The notes beneath the pieces are model-generated. The model searched no databases. It had not been told where the DNA came from and worked only from the letters and a program-made list of their open reading frames with translations. Position numbers and translations under genes: made by a program. From CADCTQ01 sp963844325 (lineage in GTDB: Bacteria; Bacteroidota; Bacteroidia; Cytophagales; 172606-1): a stretch of DNA of 64,000 nt. Positions 18,542 to 27,131 of the stretch are shown in pieces; the stretch's first letter is position 1, and every line of letters starts with the position of its first letter. The stretch covers positions 1,612,001 through 1,676,000 of the forward strand of contig CAWJNV010000001.1 in NCBI GenBank assembly GCA_963844325.1. Direction: 5' to 3'.

Positions 18542-19553
18542 AAGGCAGAGGAATTGGTAAAGAATGCGAAAAGGCTAGTGAGGAATGTGCAGAATTGACC
18601 CGGGGGCCCGGGTGCCGTACACGGGCCCGGACAAGGGTCCGGGCTCAACGGTTACCGCAGGTGGCGCGTAACCGGCGCAAAAAGGAAGATGGGTAAAGAT
18701 GAACGTCTGGACGGGGGGAGTGCCGGCAGTTGAGGCCGCGCGTGCCGTCCTTTTTCGTGGTTTGCTCGTAAGGGTTGGTTTGAAAAAAAGCGAATCAGGC
18801 TTTATTAACATCATTGTAAATACAGGGGCATGCAAGGGGCAATGGTCCGGGAGTACTTTAGATCATTTGCAAGTCAATCATTGCCGAAAGCATACAAAGC
18901 TGGTTGAAAGGATGGAGTTGATGAAAGCTGATGGGCGCCAGTACGGGCGGCCGGGGAGATGCGCGTGTAGGGAAAGTTGGACTTTTGGAAGCACCGCTAA
19001 CTCGTACTGGGCGGTCCTGCCCGGGCAACATCCCGTCACCCGGCAAACCATTCGGTAAGGCAAGTATACCCAAATAATGCGTGTGAACCATCGGTGAGGC
19101 GACATTAAATGTTAGATTTTTTAAAGAACGAACCTCCGGCACGGGGCGCAAATTGCGGTAAGGTCTAGGCAATCAGCGGCTTTCTTCAGCATGTTACCCT
19201 GCAAATCCGTGCAGATTACGGGCATTTCTTACAAACTGCCCGAAGTAACGTTCTAAAAGGGACCTATTTCAGCAAAAAGGAAAATTTTAAGTTCCATGGA
19301 CACCTGGAAATATTGTTTAAACAATACGCCACGCGCCGGCAAGAACACAATTGTTCTCCTCTTTGCGGTTGTTTCCGGAAATTTTTAAGGTGGATGAGCC
19401 AGGAAAAGCCTCCCGTATACGGGGTGCGGCCGCACAAATGGCGGGCATTTCTGACATCATAGCTGGTGTTGCGAACTGCTGCCGGGATTAACCGGGCTGG
19501 GGCGGCGCTGGGAACCGCACTTGTATATGATACGAACAGTTTCACGAAATAGT
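18542..19553. other. 1-kb non-coding gap between two minus-strand genes
   Basis: Several short frames are open here but none has convincing protein character; they are Cys/Arg/Pro-rich and overlap one another. The stretch from about 19040 to 19420 is clearly more AT-rich than its surroundings. A perfect 16-bp palindrome TATTGTTTAAACAATA lies at 19311-19326 and could be an operator. The promoter of the giant gene should lie near the left end. No tRNA or known riboswitch was recognised. Confidence 0.5.
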
Positions 19554-20171
19554 TTACAGCCGGGGTGAAAATAATTTTCCGTCCACCTGCTGCACGATCG
19601 ACGCGAAATCTTCGGGGCGGCGCACGTAATCCAGGTCGTTGACGTCAATCACCAGCAGGGGGCCCTTGTCGTAGCTTTCGGTCCACTGCCGGTAGTGTTC
19701 GTTAAGGGCGGCAATGTAATCGGAACTGATGTTTTTCTCGTAGGCCCGGCCGCGGCGGCGGATCTGGTCCATCAGCTTGGGCAGGTCGGCCCGCAGGTAG
19801 ATGAGCAGGTCGGGCGGCCGCACCAGTTCCATCACCGATTCGAACAGTTGCAGGTACGTCTGGTAGTCGCGGTCGGCCATGCGCCCGGAGGCGTGCAGGT
19901 TGCGGGCAAAAATGTAAGCGTCTTCGTACACAGTGCGGTCCTGCACTACGTCGTGCGGGTAGCGGCTCACCTGCAACACCTGCCGGAAGCGGCTGGTGAG
20001 GAAGTAGATCTGCACCTGGAAGGCCCACCGGGGCATGTCTTCGTAAAAATCCTTCAGGTAAGGATTGGTATCGGCGGCTTCGGGCAACATTTCCCAGCCG
20101 TAGTGATCGGCCAATAGTCCGGCCAGCGTGGTCTTGCCGGCCCCGATGTTTCCTGCAATGGCGATGTGCAT
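19554..20171 (-). CDS. deoxynucleoside kinase
   Basis: A 205-residue kinase that phosphorylates deoxynucleosides for dNTP salvage in the cytoplasm (dGK/dAK family). It opens with the P-loop GNIGAGKTT (residues 7-15). The DRTVYEDAYIFARNL region carries the conserved Asp-Arg pair and substrate-binding Glu, and RRRGRAYEKN forms the Arg-rich lid. The length and motif order match bacterial dNKs, but the exact base preference cannot be read from sequence. The start at 20171 puts the P-loop at the usual distance; upstream in-frame Met codons would run into the divergent gene's control region. It is divergent from the phosphatase gene, with 106 bases between the starts. Confidence 0.9.
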   Translation of the reverse strand: MHIAIAGNIGAGKTTLAGLLADHYGWEMLPEAADTNPYLKDFYEDMPRWAFQVQIYFLTSRFRQVLQVSRYPHDVVQDRTVYEDAYIFARNLHASGRMADRDYQTYLQLFESVMELVRPPDLLIYLRADLPKLMDQIRRRGRAYEKNISSDYIAALNEHYRQWTESYDKGPLLVIDVNDLDYVRRPEDFASIVQQVDGKLFSPRL

Positions 20172-20277
20172 ACGGCAGATTAACGGGGAAAGAATATAAT
20201 AGGTTCGGGGCGCGTTCCGGCCCATCCCTTTCGGGTTTTTGCCGTACAATATACCCGGTACCCTTGCCTTAAAGGCT

Positions 20278-20790
20278 TTGAAAAGACTCTACCTGATCCG
20301 ACACGCCAAGTCCAGCTGGGACGACCCCCGGCTGCCCGACTTTGACCGTCCGCTCAATGAACGCGGCAAACGGGACGCCCCCCGCATGGGCCGGCGGCTG
20401 GCCGAAGGAGGGCACCGGCCCGACCTGCTGCTGTCGAGCCCGGCCAAACGAGCTTTCGGCACGGCCAGGCGGGTGGCCCGCGAACTGGGGTTCCGCAAGG
20501 ACGACATTGCCCGCAACATCCGCCTCTACCACGCCGACGAAAGCCAGTTGCTCCAGGCAGTGCAGGCCCAGCCTGACGAGGCCACTTCGCTCATGCTGTT
20601 TGGGCACAACCCCGGCCTGACCGAGTTTGCCACGTTGCTGTGCCGGTACCCCTTCGGCAACGTGCCCACCTGCGGCGTGGTGTGCATCGACTTTCCGGTG
20701 GACCGCTGGAAGCAGGTGGCCTACCAACGGGGCGAACTGAAGTTTTTTGACTACCCCAAAAAACACGAAGCGGAGGGCCGCCAGCCGTAG
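20278..20790 (+). CDS. SixA-like histidine phosphatase
   Basis: A 170-residue member of the histidine phosphatase (phosphoglycerate-mutase-like) superfamily. The signature LIRHAKSSW, with the phospho-accepting His, is at the N-terminus. A second conserved His lies in MLFGHNPGLTEF, and LSSPAKRAFGTA supplies an Arg. This pattern is typical of SixA, which removes phosphate from phospho-His on HPt domains, though many homologues act on other phosphoesters. The TTG at 20278 is preferred because it gives the family's usual start MKRLYLIRHAK; a TTG at 20239 would add 13 unrelated residues. A candidate -7 box TACCCTTG lies about 10 bases upstream. Confidence 0.85.
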   Translation: MKRLYLIRHAKSSWDDPRLPDFDRPLNERGKRDAPRMGRRLAEGGHRPDLLLSSPAKRAFGTARRVARELGFRKDDIARNIRLYHADESQLLQAVQAQPDEATSLMLFGHNPGLTEFATLLCRYPFGNVPTCGVVCIDFPVDRWKQVAYQRGELKFFDYPKKHEAEGRQP

Positions 20791-21120
20791 CCGCCGCACC
20801 CCCGGCTGTTCTTGATATGCTGCCCGATTTTTTCCGGGTAAAGCGGATGATTTTGCCGTCTGAAAGCCCGTTTTGGCCGCCCGAAAAAAAATATGCTTAA
20901 CGAGCCTGTTCCGTCCAACCCTAACGTACCCAAAAACGTATCAGTTTTTAGCCAAAAAGTCCTCTTTTGTCCCATTTTTCGTGTTTCTCCTGGCCCTGTG
21001 CGCTTTAACACGCCGGCCCGGTAAACGCCGCTGCTTGCACGGATGGGGAACGGAAAAGCACCCTTGGCAGACACCCGCTAGAACCAGCTACCGCTAAATA
21101 GTAAGCAGCCTCTACAACCT
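20791..21120. other. non-coding gap before the Kelch/LamG gene
   Basis: No gene or palindromic element was seen. The left part contains poly-A/T stretches (around 20884-20892 and 20941-20970). The right end runs directly into a TATTTTTG box at 21121-21128 that fits the Bacteroidota -7 consensus. Confidence 0.45.
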
Positions 21121-21129
21121 TATTTTTGT

Positions 21130-23403
21130 ATGGACGCATTTTTACTGCCTCTCTCAATGCTGCGGGGTAGCGCTGCTGCGCGCGACGCTGCCCCGGGCCG
21201 GCCCTTTTTGCCTCACCGAGCTGATCGGCAAAGGATTGCTTACCGGAGTGCGCTGGCCGGCCTGCTGGTCCTGGCCACCTGGGTTGCCCCGCTGGTGGCC
21301 AAAACCACGGGTTCCGCCGAAATTGCCTGGACCACCGCGGCCGCCCAGCCATACACCAACGCCGAAGCGCAGGGCACCGTGGTGAACGGCAAGCTCTACG
21401 TATTCGGCGGGTTTGACTCCCAGAAGCCCTGCTGCACCCCCACCCCCCGGGCGTACGCGTACAACCCGGCCACCAACGCGTGGTCGGCCCTGGCACCCAT
21501 GCCCCCCATGAACGGCACGGGGTCCGGCGGGGTAACCCACGCGGGCCTCACCACCGACGGCCGGGACATCTACTTCGCCGGTGGGTATACTTCCAACTTC
21601 GGCGGCAAGGGGCAGATCTTCGGCACGAAGGAAGTGTGGCGCTACAACGTAGGGACTAACACCTACACGCGCCTGCCCGACCTGCCCGCCGACCGGGCCG
21701 CGGGCCAACTGGTGTACCTGAATGGTGAGCTGCACCACATCGGCGGCACCAACAAGGCCCGCACCATCGACGTGGGCGACCACTACGTGCTTACGTTGCA
21801 GCCGCTGGGCACGGCCTGGCGCACGGCCGCCCCCCTGCCCAACCCGCGGCACCACGCCGGGGCAACCGTGCTGGGTGGCAAAATCTACTACATCGGCGGG
21901 CAGCGCGGCCATGACCACGTCCTCACGACGCAAACCGACGTGCACGCATTTGACCCGGCCACCGGGGCGTGGACAAAGGTGCAGGGCCTGCCGCGCGGCC
22001 GGGGCCACATTTCGGCGTCGGTGTTCGTGCACGACAACCGCATCTTCGTGCTGGGCGGGGAGATTACGCACGGAACCCCGGTGCGGGACGTAACGGCTTA
22101 CAACCCGGCCACCAACACCTGGACGGCCTATACACCCCTGCCCCTGGCCCGGTCGTCGGGCGTGGCCGGCGCCATTGGCAGTACATTGTATTACACGACC
22201 GGCTCGTCGAGCCGGACCACCTACAAGGGTACTTTCCCGCCGCCCGCGGTGGCAACGGGCTGCGGGCCGCTGAGTACCCTGCCCTGTCCCCAGACCAAGT
22301 TGGCGCTGCCCGTGAACCTGCTTTTCAACGGGGGCGACGGGGGCCTGGCCGACAAAAGCGGGTCGGGTACGGGTTTCCGGATGGCCGACAACCCGAGTGC
22401 CCGGCTGGCGGTTGACGGTACGCCTGCCCATCCGGGCGTGCCGGGCTACGAACCGTCGAAACTGACCCTATCCAACAGCCGCCTGCACATCGTGACCAAC
22501 AAGGGGCTGGCTTACCTGCATCCCGGCGTAAGTTCGGAAACCAACTCGCAGATCAACGCCCTGGGCGTCGGCTTCCTGCCTACCGGCAAGTTCCGGCTCG
22601 AGACTACGCTGGTAAACCCGTACACGTCGACCAAGACGACGTCTCTCCTGGAGCAGGGGGGCTTGTGGTTCGGCCTCAACGAGGACAATTATGTAAAGAT
22701 TTCCGTGGTTTCAATGGCCTATGGCAAGCACCAGGTGGAGATGCGCCGGGAAGTCAACGCCGTAAGTGGCACCAGCAGCACGCACGGCTACACCCGGAGC
22801 AGCCTCAGCCTTGGCAACACCACCGTAAAGCTAATGCTGGAGGCCGACCCCGGTACGGGCACCGTCAAAGGGTCGTACAGCGTCAACGGCGGCACTCCGG
22901 TAACGATGGGCACGCTGTCCCTGCCGGCGGCTTTCTTCGCGGGCAAAACCCTGTCGGATAACTCCACCCGGGCAACTTTTGCCGGCATTTACGCCTCGCA
23001 CCGCCGGGCCACTGCTGCCGTGACGTTCGCGTTCGAAAACTTCCGGATCACGCCGGTAACGGCGACCTCGGCCCAACTGGCTTCCGCCGCGGTGGCAACG
23101 GAGGGCGACGGCGAGGAGGCCGGGCCCGATCACCAGGCGCACGCGGTTGCGGATGCTTCGCTGCGGCTTTACCCCAATCCCGTGGCGGACAAGCTGTACG
23201 TGCAACTGCCCTTCCCGGGCCACCACGTGGAGGCAACGGCCGTGACGGGTGCAGCCGGCCGGGTGCTCCTGCAAAACGCCCATACCTTGGTCGGCGAGGA
23301 CCACCTGGCCCTTTCCGCCGAAACGCTGCCCCCGGGGCTCTACGTGCTTACGGTGAAGTCGGAAACGCACGGCGTCCGGGTGGTCCGGTTTGCGAAGCGG
23401 TAA
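21130..23403 (+). CDS. Kelch-repeat/LamG-like secreted protein with T9SS sorting domain
   Basis: A 757-residue exported protein. After a basic N-terminus, a signal-peptide-like segment spans about residues 39-58. Six or so Kelch repeats (residues 65-370, motifs LYVFGGF, YNPATNAW, IYYIGGQ) should form a beta-propeller. A LamG-like sandwich (about 375-640) is clearly homologous to the N-terminal domain of the giant protein, sharing GTGFRM, GVPGYEPSKL, GLWFGLNEDNYVK and VEMRRE. A C-terminal T9SS sorting domain starts at RLYPNPVADK and ends RFAKR. The ATG at 21130 directly follows a perfect TATTTTTG box, so translation may instead begin at the in-frame ATG 21157, which would also shorten the unusually long pre-signal region. 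Confidence 0.85.
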   Translation: MDAFLLPLSMLRGSAAARDAAPGRPFLPHRADRQRIAYRSALAGLLVLATWVAPLVAKTTGSAEIAWTTAAAQPYTNAEAQGTVVNGKLYVFGGFDSQKPCCTPTPRAYAYNPATNAWSALAPMPPMNGTGSGGVTHAGLTTDGRDIYFAGGYTSNFGGKGQIFGTKEVWRYNVGTNTYTRLPDLPADRAAGQLVYLNGELHHIGGTNKARTIDVGDHYVLTLQPLGTAWRTAAPLPNPRHHAGATVLGGKIYYIGGQRGHDHVLTTQTDVHAFDPATGAWTKVQGLPRGRGHISASVFVHDNRIFVLGGEITHGTPVRDVTAYNPATNTWTAYTPLPLARSSGVAGAIGSTLYYTTGSSSRTTYKGTFPPPAVATGCGPLSTLPCPQTKLALPVNLLFNGGDGGLADKSGSGTGFRMADNPSARLAVDGTPAHPGVPGYEPSKLTLSNSRLHIVTNKGLAYLHPGVSSETNSQINALGVGFLPTGKFRLETTLVNPYTSTKTTSLLEQGGLWFGLNEDNYVKISVVSMAYGKHQVEMRREVNAVSGTSSTHGYTRSSLSLGNTTVKLMLEADPGTGTVKGSYSVNGGTPVTMGTLSLPAAFFAGKTLSDNSTRATFAGIYASHRRATAAVTFAFENFRITPVTATSAQLASAAVATEGDGEEAGPDHQAHAVADASLRLYPNPVADKLYVQLPFPGHHVEATAVTGAAGRVLLQNAHTLVGEDHLALSAETLPPGLYVLTVKSETHGVRVVRFAKR

Positions 23404-23409
23404 AAGTCA

Positions 23410-23630
23410 GAATGTAGAGACGCCATTCATGGCGTCTGCCTAACACCCCGCAGGATTACCACGGAGATACGGAGGGATGAGGAGTATTGAGTATTAGGTA
23501 TTGAGAAAACTGAACCGCGAAGGGCGCAATGGAGACGCGAGGGCCGCAAGGGGTACGCGTGCTGCTTTGCACCCTTGGCGGTTTTCCTTCCGGGTGTTGA
23601 GCAGACGCCATGAATGGCGTCTCTACATTC
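23410..23630. repeat. nested palindrome, near-perfect outer arms, ACGCGT at centre
   Basis: Outer arms at 23410-23439 and 23601-23630 are perfect complements over 30 bp, and each arm is itself nearly palindromic (agacgccattcatggcgtct). Inside lies a second inverted repeat of ccgcgaagggcgcaa words, like the element at 533-609, with ACGCGT at its turn (23555-23560). It fills most of the gap between two genes. Confidence 0.8.
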
Positions 23631-23748
23631 CGACCTTAATTACGCATTTTTCTTACTTCTCTTTCGCTAAACGGGCCGGCCGGCCGTTATACTCCCATCG
23701 GCGGTGTTCGATTTTCTATTGTCCATTTTTCCATTTCAATTGCTTTAC

Positions 23749-24408
23749 ATGCGCAGAACAGTTCTTTTTTGCCTGCTGGCGGGCTTCCTGCTGACGGCGT
23801 TCCGGTTTGCCGCTCCCTTCGAGGGTACCATTCGTTACGACGTACAGATCAAGGGCGATGCGGGGCCGCTGGCCAACGTGATGCCTAAGTACTACGAATT
23901 CAGCGTCAAGGGCAGCGACGTTAAGATGAAGAGTGACGCTTCGCTGGTGGGCGAAATGCTGATGAAGACCCTCGAAAACAAGGCGTACCTGCTGCGGCTC
24001 GGCGAGAAGACGGCCTACTTCTTTGACCTCAACAGCCGTAAGCTGAGCGGGAGCAAAGCGAAGGTAACCAAGCTGAAAGGCACGGAAACGATTGCCGGGT
24101 ATACCTGCCAGAAGTACACGGTGGTAAGCAAGGACGAGGACGGTGAAACAGTGACCCAGACGGTGTGGGCGGCGCCCGACCTGTCGGTGCCCAAGCCCAA
24201 GCGGGCCTTTGCCATTCCCAACGCCGGGGAGTTTTTCGTGGAAGGGGTGGAGGGGTTCCCGCTGAAGATGACCACCCAAAGCTCCGAGTTCACCATGACC
24301 ACCACGGCATCGAAGGTCGAAAAGAAACAGTTGCCGGCTTCCGAGTTCGTGATTCCTGCCGGCTACACGGTAAAGGATCTGGATTTCGGGGATTGGTTCG
24401 GGGAGTAA
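23749..24408 (+). CDS. exported DUF4412-like protein
   Basis: A 219-residue protein with a signal peptide (residues 4-18, LFCLLAGFLLTAFRF) and then a mature part resembling the Bacteroidota DUF4412 family. It begins FEGTIRYDVQIKGD, has a central GTETIAGYTCQKYTVVSKD core, and ends VIPAGYTVKDLDF. Such proteins are thought to be periplasmic or outer-membrane-associated beta-rich proteins, but no activity is known. The ATG at 23749 gives a normal signal peptide; an earlier GTG at 23704 would only add 15 residues before it. A palindromic element lies in each flanking gap. Confidence 0.75.
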   Translation: MRRTVLFCLLAGFLLTAFRFAAPFEGTIRYDVQIKGDAGPLANVMPKYYEFSVKGSDVKMKSDASLVGEMLMKTLENKAYLLRLGEKTAYFFDLNSRKLSGSKAKVTKLKGTETIAGYTCQKYTVVSKDEDGETVTQTVWAAPDLSVPKPKRAFAIPNAGEFFVEGVEGFPLKMTTQSSEFTMTTTASKVEKKQLPASEFVIPAGYTVKDLDFGDWFGE

Positions 24409-24467
24409 CCACTAGAGAGTTGCAGGACCGGATGAACCCGTTACGCAGTAATTCTTTCCATCATCAG

Positions 24468-24664
24468 ACTTACGCATGAACTGTCGCGAGTAATGCCTAA
24501 CACAACACCAGCGTTAAGTTGGAGAACCGGCTGGCGAAACATATTCCATATCTTTTGACGCGTACGTGATTGGTCGCCAAATAGATATGGAATATGTTTC
24601 GCCAAACCGCTGCACCTGGGCAGGCCCTCTCCTTAAAGCTGACCTATGGGGCGTTGCGTAAGTC
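24468..24664. repeat. palindrome bounded by GACTTACGCA / TGCGTAAGTC
   Basis: Perfect 10-bp outer boxes lie at 24468-24477 and 24655-24664. Inside, perfect 21-bp arms (24533-24553 and 24583-24603, starting ggcgaaacatattcc) enclose ACGCGTACGT at 24558-24567. Both core classes of the palindrome family therefore occur in one element. Confidence 0.75.
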
Positions 24665-24697
24665 CTGCATCATTTGTTTAAAAGAACGGGCTACAAG

Positions 24698-24768
24698 GGC
24701 ACAAAGACACGAAGGTTCACAAAGGAACACGAAGCGGTGGCCTTTGTGAACCTTCGTGCCTTTGTGCC
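24698..24768. repeat. 28-bp inverted repeat without the GCGTA core
   Basis: The arms 24698-24725 and 24741-24768 (ggcacaaagacacgaagg words) match with one mismatch. The 15-base turn lacks the GCGTA core, which makes this element the exception in the set. It lies downstream of aroQ on the minus strand. Confidence 0.75.
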
Positions 24769-24794
24769 AGAAACGGAATAATAAAATCACCTGA

Positions 24795-25238
24795 TCATGC
24801 CTTTCCACCCGTTTCCGGAGATTTCCGGGCGAAATACTCCAGCGCCAGGCGGTAGCTTTCCAGGCCGAAGCCGCAGATGACACCTGCGCAGTTTTTACTC
24901 AGGTAACTGTGGTGGCGGAAGGCTTCCCGGGCGTACACGTTGGAAATGTGTACCTCCACCACCGGCGTGTTGATGGCCGCAATGGCGTCGCCGAGGGCCA
25001 CGGAAGTGTGCGTGTAGCCGCCCGCGTTGAAGACCACCCCGTCCCACGAGAAGCCGACCTCGTGGAGTTTGTTGATGAGTTCGCCCTCCACGTTGGACTG
25101 GAAGTAGGCCAGTTCCAGGCCGCCGTACTGCGCTTTGAGCCCTTCGAAGTAGCCTGCAAAGGACTGGTTTCCGTAAATGCTCTTTTCGCGGACGCCCAGC
25201 AGGTTGAGGTTGGGACCGTTCAGGATCAGGATTTTCAT
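24795..25238 (-). CDS. aroQ: type II 3-dehydroquinate dehydratase
   Basis: This enzyme converts 3-dehydroquinate to 3-dehydroshikimate, step 3 of the shikimate pathway, as a cytoplasmic dodecamer. The 147-residue length is typical. Signatures include LILNGPNLNLLGVRE with the catalytic-loop Asn and Arg, NAGGYTHTSVAL, and VEVHISNVYAREAFRHHSY with the catalytic His. The start at 25238 gives the canonical MKILILNGPN; the longer frame runs into the divergent xerD promoter. It is divergent from xerD with 69 bases between the starts, an arrangement I recall as common in Bacteroidota. Confidence 0.96.
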   Translation of the reverse strand: MKILILNGPNLNLLGVREKSIYGNQSFAGYFEGLKAQYGGLELAYFQSNVEGELINKLHEVGFSWDGVVFNAGGYTHTSVALGDAIAAINTPVVEVHISNVYAREAFRHHSYLSKNCAGVICGFGLESYRLALEYFARKSPETGGKA

Positions 25239-25294
25239 GGCCGGCAGTTTTGGGGTAAGACTACGAAAGTTTGGGCACTTTTGGGGCTTTGTGA

Positions 25295-25302
25295 TACCTT
25301 TA
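25295..25302 (+). promoter_or_regulatory. candidate -7 box of xerD, leaderless spacing
   Basis: TACCTTTA, close to TAnnTTTG, preceded 21 bases upstream by TTTG (a -33-like box). Only 5 bases separate it from the xerD ATG, so transcription may start at or next to the start codon. Confidence 0.45.
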
Positions 25303-25307
25303 CCGGT

Positions 25308-26207
25308 ATGAACTGGGACAAGGCCATCCGGCAATTCCGCCATTATTTACAGTTGGAACGTTCCCTTTCCGCCAACTCGGTGGAGGCCTACGAACGCGAC
25401 GTGGAAAAATTCCGGCAGTACCTCGACCTGTCGGCCATCCCGGCGGCCCCCGTCCAGGTTACCGCCGACCACATTACCGGTTTTTTGCAGTACATCGGCG
25501 AACTCGGGCTGTCGGCGTACTCGCAGGCCCGGATGCTGTCGGGACTCAAAGCGTTTTACCGGTATCTGCTGCTCGAAAACCTCATTCACCACGACCCTTC
25601 GTACCTGATAGAAGGCCCGCGGCTGGGGCGCAAGCTGCCCGATGTACTCACGGTGGCGGAGATCGACGAACTGCTCTCGGTCATTGACCTCTCCACGCCC
25701 GAAGGGATGCGCAACCGGGCCATGCTCGAAGTGCTGTACGGGGCGGGCCTGCGGGTGTCGGAACTGGTGGACCTGAAGCTGACCAACGTGTACGCCGACC
25801 TGGGCTTTCTGCGCGTGACGGGCAAGGGCAATAAGGAACGCCTCGTGCCCATCGGCCCCGACGCCCTTGACCACATGGCGCAGTACGTAGACCACGTGCG
25901 CTGCCACGTGCCCGTGAAAAAGAACCACGAGAATTACGTGTTTCTCAACCGGCGGGGGCAGGGCCTTTCGCGGGTGATGGTGTTCCTGATTATCAAAGAC
26001 CTGGCCGCCAAGGCGGGCATTGCCAAAAACATCAGTCCGCACACGTTCCGGCATTCATTCGCCACCCACCTGGTGGAGGGCGGCGCCGACCTGCGGGCCG
26101 TGCAGGAGATGCTCGGCCACGAATCCATCACCACCACCGAAATCTACACGCACCTCGACCGCGACTACCTTAAGCAAATCATTCGGGACTTCCACCCGCG
26201 GAGTTGA
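25308..26207 (+). CDS. xerD: site-specific tyrosine recombinase XerD
   Basis: A 299-residue tyrosine recombinase that resolves chromosome dimers at dif, normally together with XerC and under FtsK control. The N-terminal SAM-like DNA-binding domain covers about residues 1-95 and the catalytic domain 110-299. Active-site residues are Arg149 (GLRVSEL), Lys173 in the beta-hairpin (GKGNKER), His245 and Arg248 (HTFRHSFATH), His271 (LGHESI) and the nucleophile Tyr280. The length is exactly that of chromosomal XerD, and the aroQ neighbour supports a housekeeping recombinase rather than a mobile integrase. The start is the ATG at 25308. Confidence 0.95.
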   Translation: MNWDKAIRQFRHYLQLERSLSANSVEAYERDVEKFRQYLDLSAIPAAPVQVTADHITGFLQYIGELGLSAYSQARMLSGLKAFYRYLLLENLIHHDPSYLIEGPRLGRKLPDVLTVAEIDELLSVIDLSTPEGMRNRAMLEVLYGAGLRVSELVDLKLTNVYADLGFLRVTGKGNKERLVPIGPDALDHMAQYVDHVRCHVPVKKNHENYVFLNRRGQGLSRVMVFLIIKDLAAKAGIAKNISPHTFRHSFATHLVEGGADLRAVQEMLGHESITTTEIYTHLDRDYLKQIIRDFHPRS

Positions 26208-26213
26208 GAAAAA

Positions 26214-26333
26214 GACATTAGTCATTGGTCATTGGGTGTGCGTAAGTTGCCGTACCCGGTTGACCCACGCATCCCCTAACCAATGACGAATGACTATTGA
26301 CTACTGACCACTTATCACCAACCACTGACCACT
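26214..26333. repeat. palindrome of cattggtc words with TGCGTAAGT turn
   Basis: The left arm has attagtcattggtcattggg words and the right arm has complementary words extended by extra copies up to the next start codon. The turn contains TGCGTAAGT at 26239-26247. The pairing is weaker than in the copies at 3680 and 34286. Confidence 0.7.
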
Positions 26334-27128
26334 ATGACTTTCGAACACCTCCTCTATGACGTCCAGAACGGCGTGTGCACCATTACGCTGAACCGCCCCG
26401 ACGTGCTCAATGCCCTCAACGAGAAGCTGAACTACGAACTGAAAGACGCTTTTACGGAGGCCGGCGCCGACGCGTCGGTCCGCGTAGTCGTGCTGACGGG
26501 GGCCGGACGGGGCTTCTGCTCGGGCGCCGACCTCAAATCGGAAGCGGCCTTTAAAAGCGGGCCGGGCGAACGGTCCCTGGCCGACGCTGTGCGGAACCGC
26601 TACAACCCGATGATCCTGTCCATCCGCAACCTGCCCAAACCGGTGATCGGGCGGCTGCACGGCGTTGCGGCCGGGGCGGGCTGCTCCCTGGCCCTGGCCT
26701 GCGACCTGCTGGTGGCTTCGGAGGAGGCGGTGCTTGCGGAAATCTTCATCGGCATCGGCCTGGTGATGGATGCGGGTTCGACGTGGTTCCTGCCGCGCTT
26801 GGTGGGCCCGATGAAGGCGTTTGAACTGGCGACGATGGGCACGAAGGTAGGGGCAAAGGAAGCCCTGTCCATTGGCCTGGTGAACAAGGTGGTGCCCGCC
26901 GACCAACTCGATGCTACGGTGGCCCAGGTCGCCGGGTATTACGCCACGGCGCCCACCAAGACCATCGGCCTCATCAAAGGGATGTTGCAAAAGTCGTACG
27001 GGTTCACACTGGAGGAGATGCTCGAATGGGAGGCACTGTGCCAGGACGCGGCCGGCCGTACCCAGGACCACCGGGAAGGCGTGCAGGCGTTCCTGGAGAA
27101 GCGCAAGCCGAATTTTACGGGAAGGTAG
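26334..27128 (+). CDS. enoyl-CoA hydratase/isomerase family protein (PaaG-like)
   Basis: A 264-residue crotonase-fold enzyme acting on a CoA thioester in the cytoplasm. Family marks are LNRPDVLNALN, the oxyanion-hole segment GRGFCSGADLK, and HGVAAGAGCSLALACD. MDAGSTWFLPRLVG then matches the PaaG subgroup, with Asp in place of the second hydratase Glu. PaaG isomerises the ring-epoxide in phenylacetate breakdown, but close relatives act in beta-oxidation, and no other paa gene lies nearby, so the substrate is left open. Its start directly follows a palindromic element. Confidence 0.85.
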   Translation: MTFEHLLYDVQNGVCTITLNRPDVLNALNEKLNYELKDAFTEAGADASVRVVVLTGAGRGFCSGADLKSEAAFKSGPGERSLADAVRNRYNPMILSIRNLPKPVIGRLHGVAAGAGCSLALACDLLVASEEAVLAEIFIGIGLVMDAGSTWFLPRLVGPMKAFELATMGTKVGAKEALSIGLVNKVVPADQLDATVAQVAGYYATAPTKTIGLIKGMLQKSYGFTLEEMLEWEALCQDAAGRTQDHREGVQAFLEKRKPNFTGR

Positions 27129-27131
27129 AAG

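Noticed and set aside
19264..19545. 93-codon minus-strand frame in the 1-kb gap
   Set aside because: Cys/Arg-rich, overlapping other short frames, with no family resemblance and no promoter or downstream partner.
25308..26207. xerD as the integrase of a mobile element
   Set aside because: Length, motifs and aroQ neighbour fit the chromosomal XerD; no attachment site, tRNA or other mobile genes nearby.
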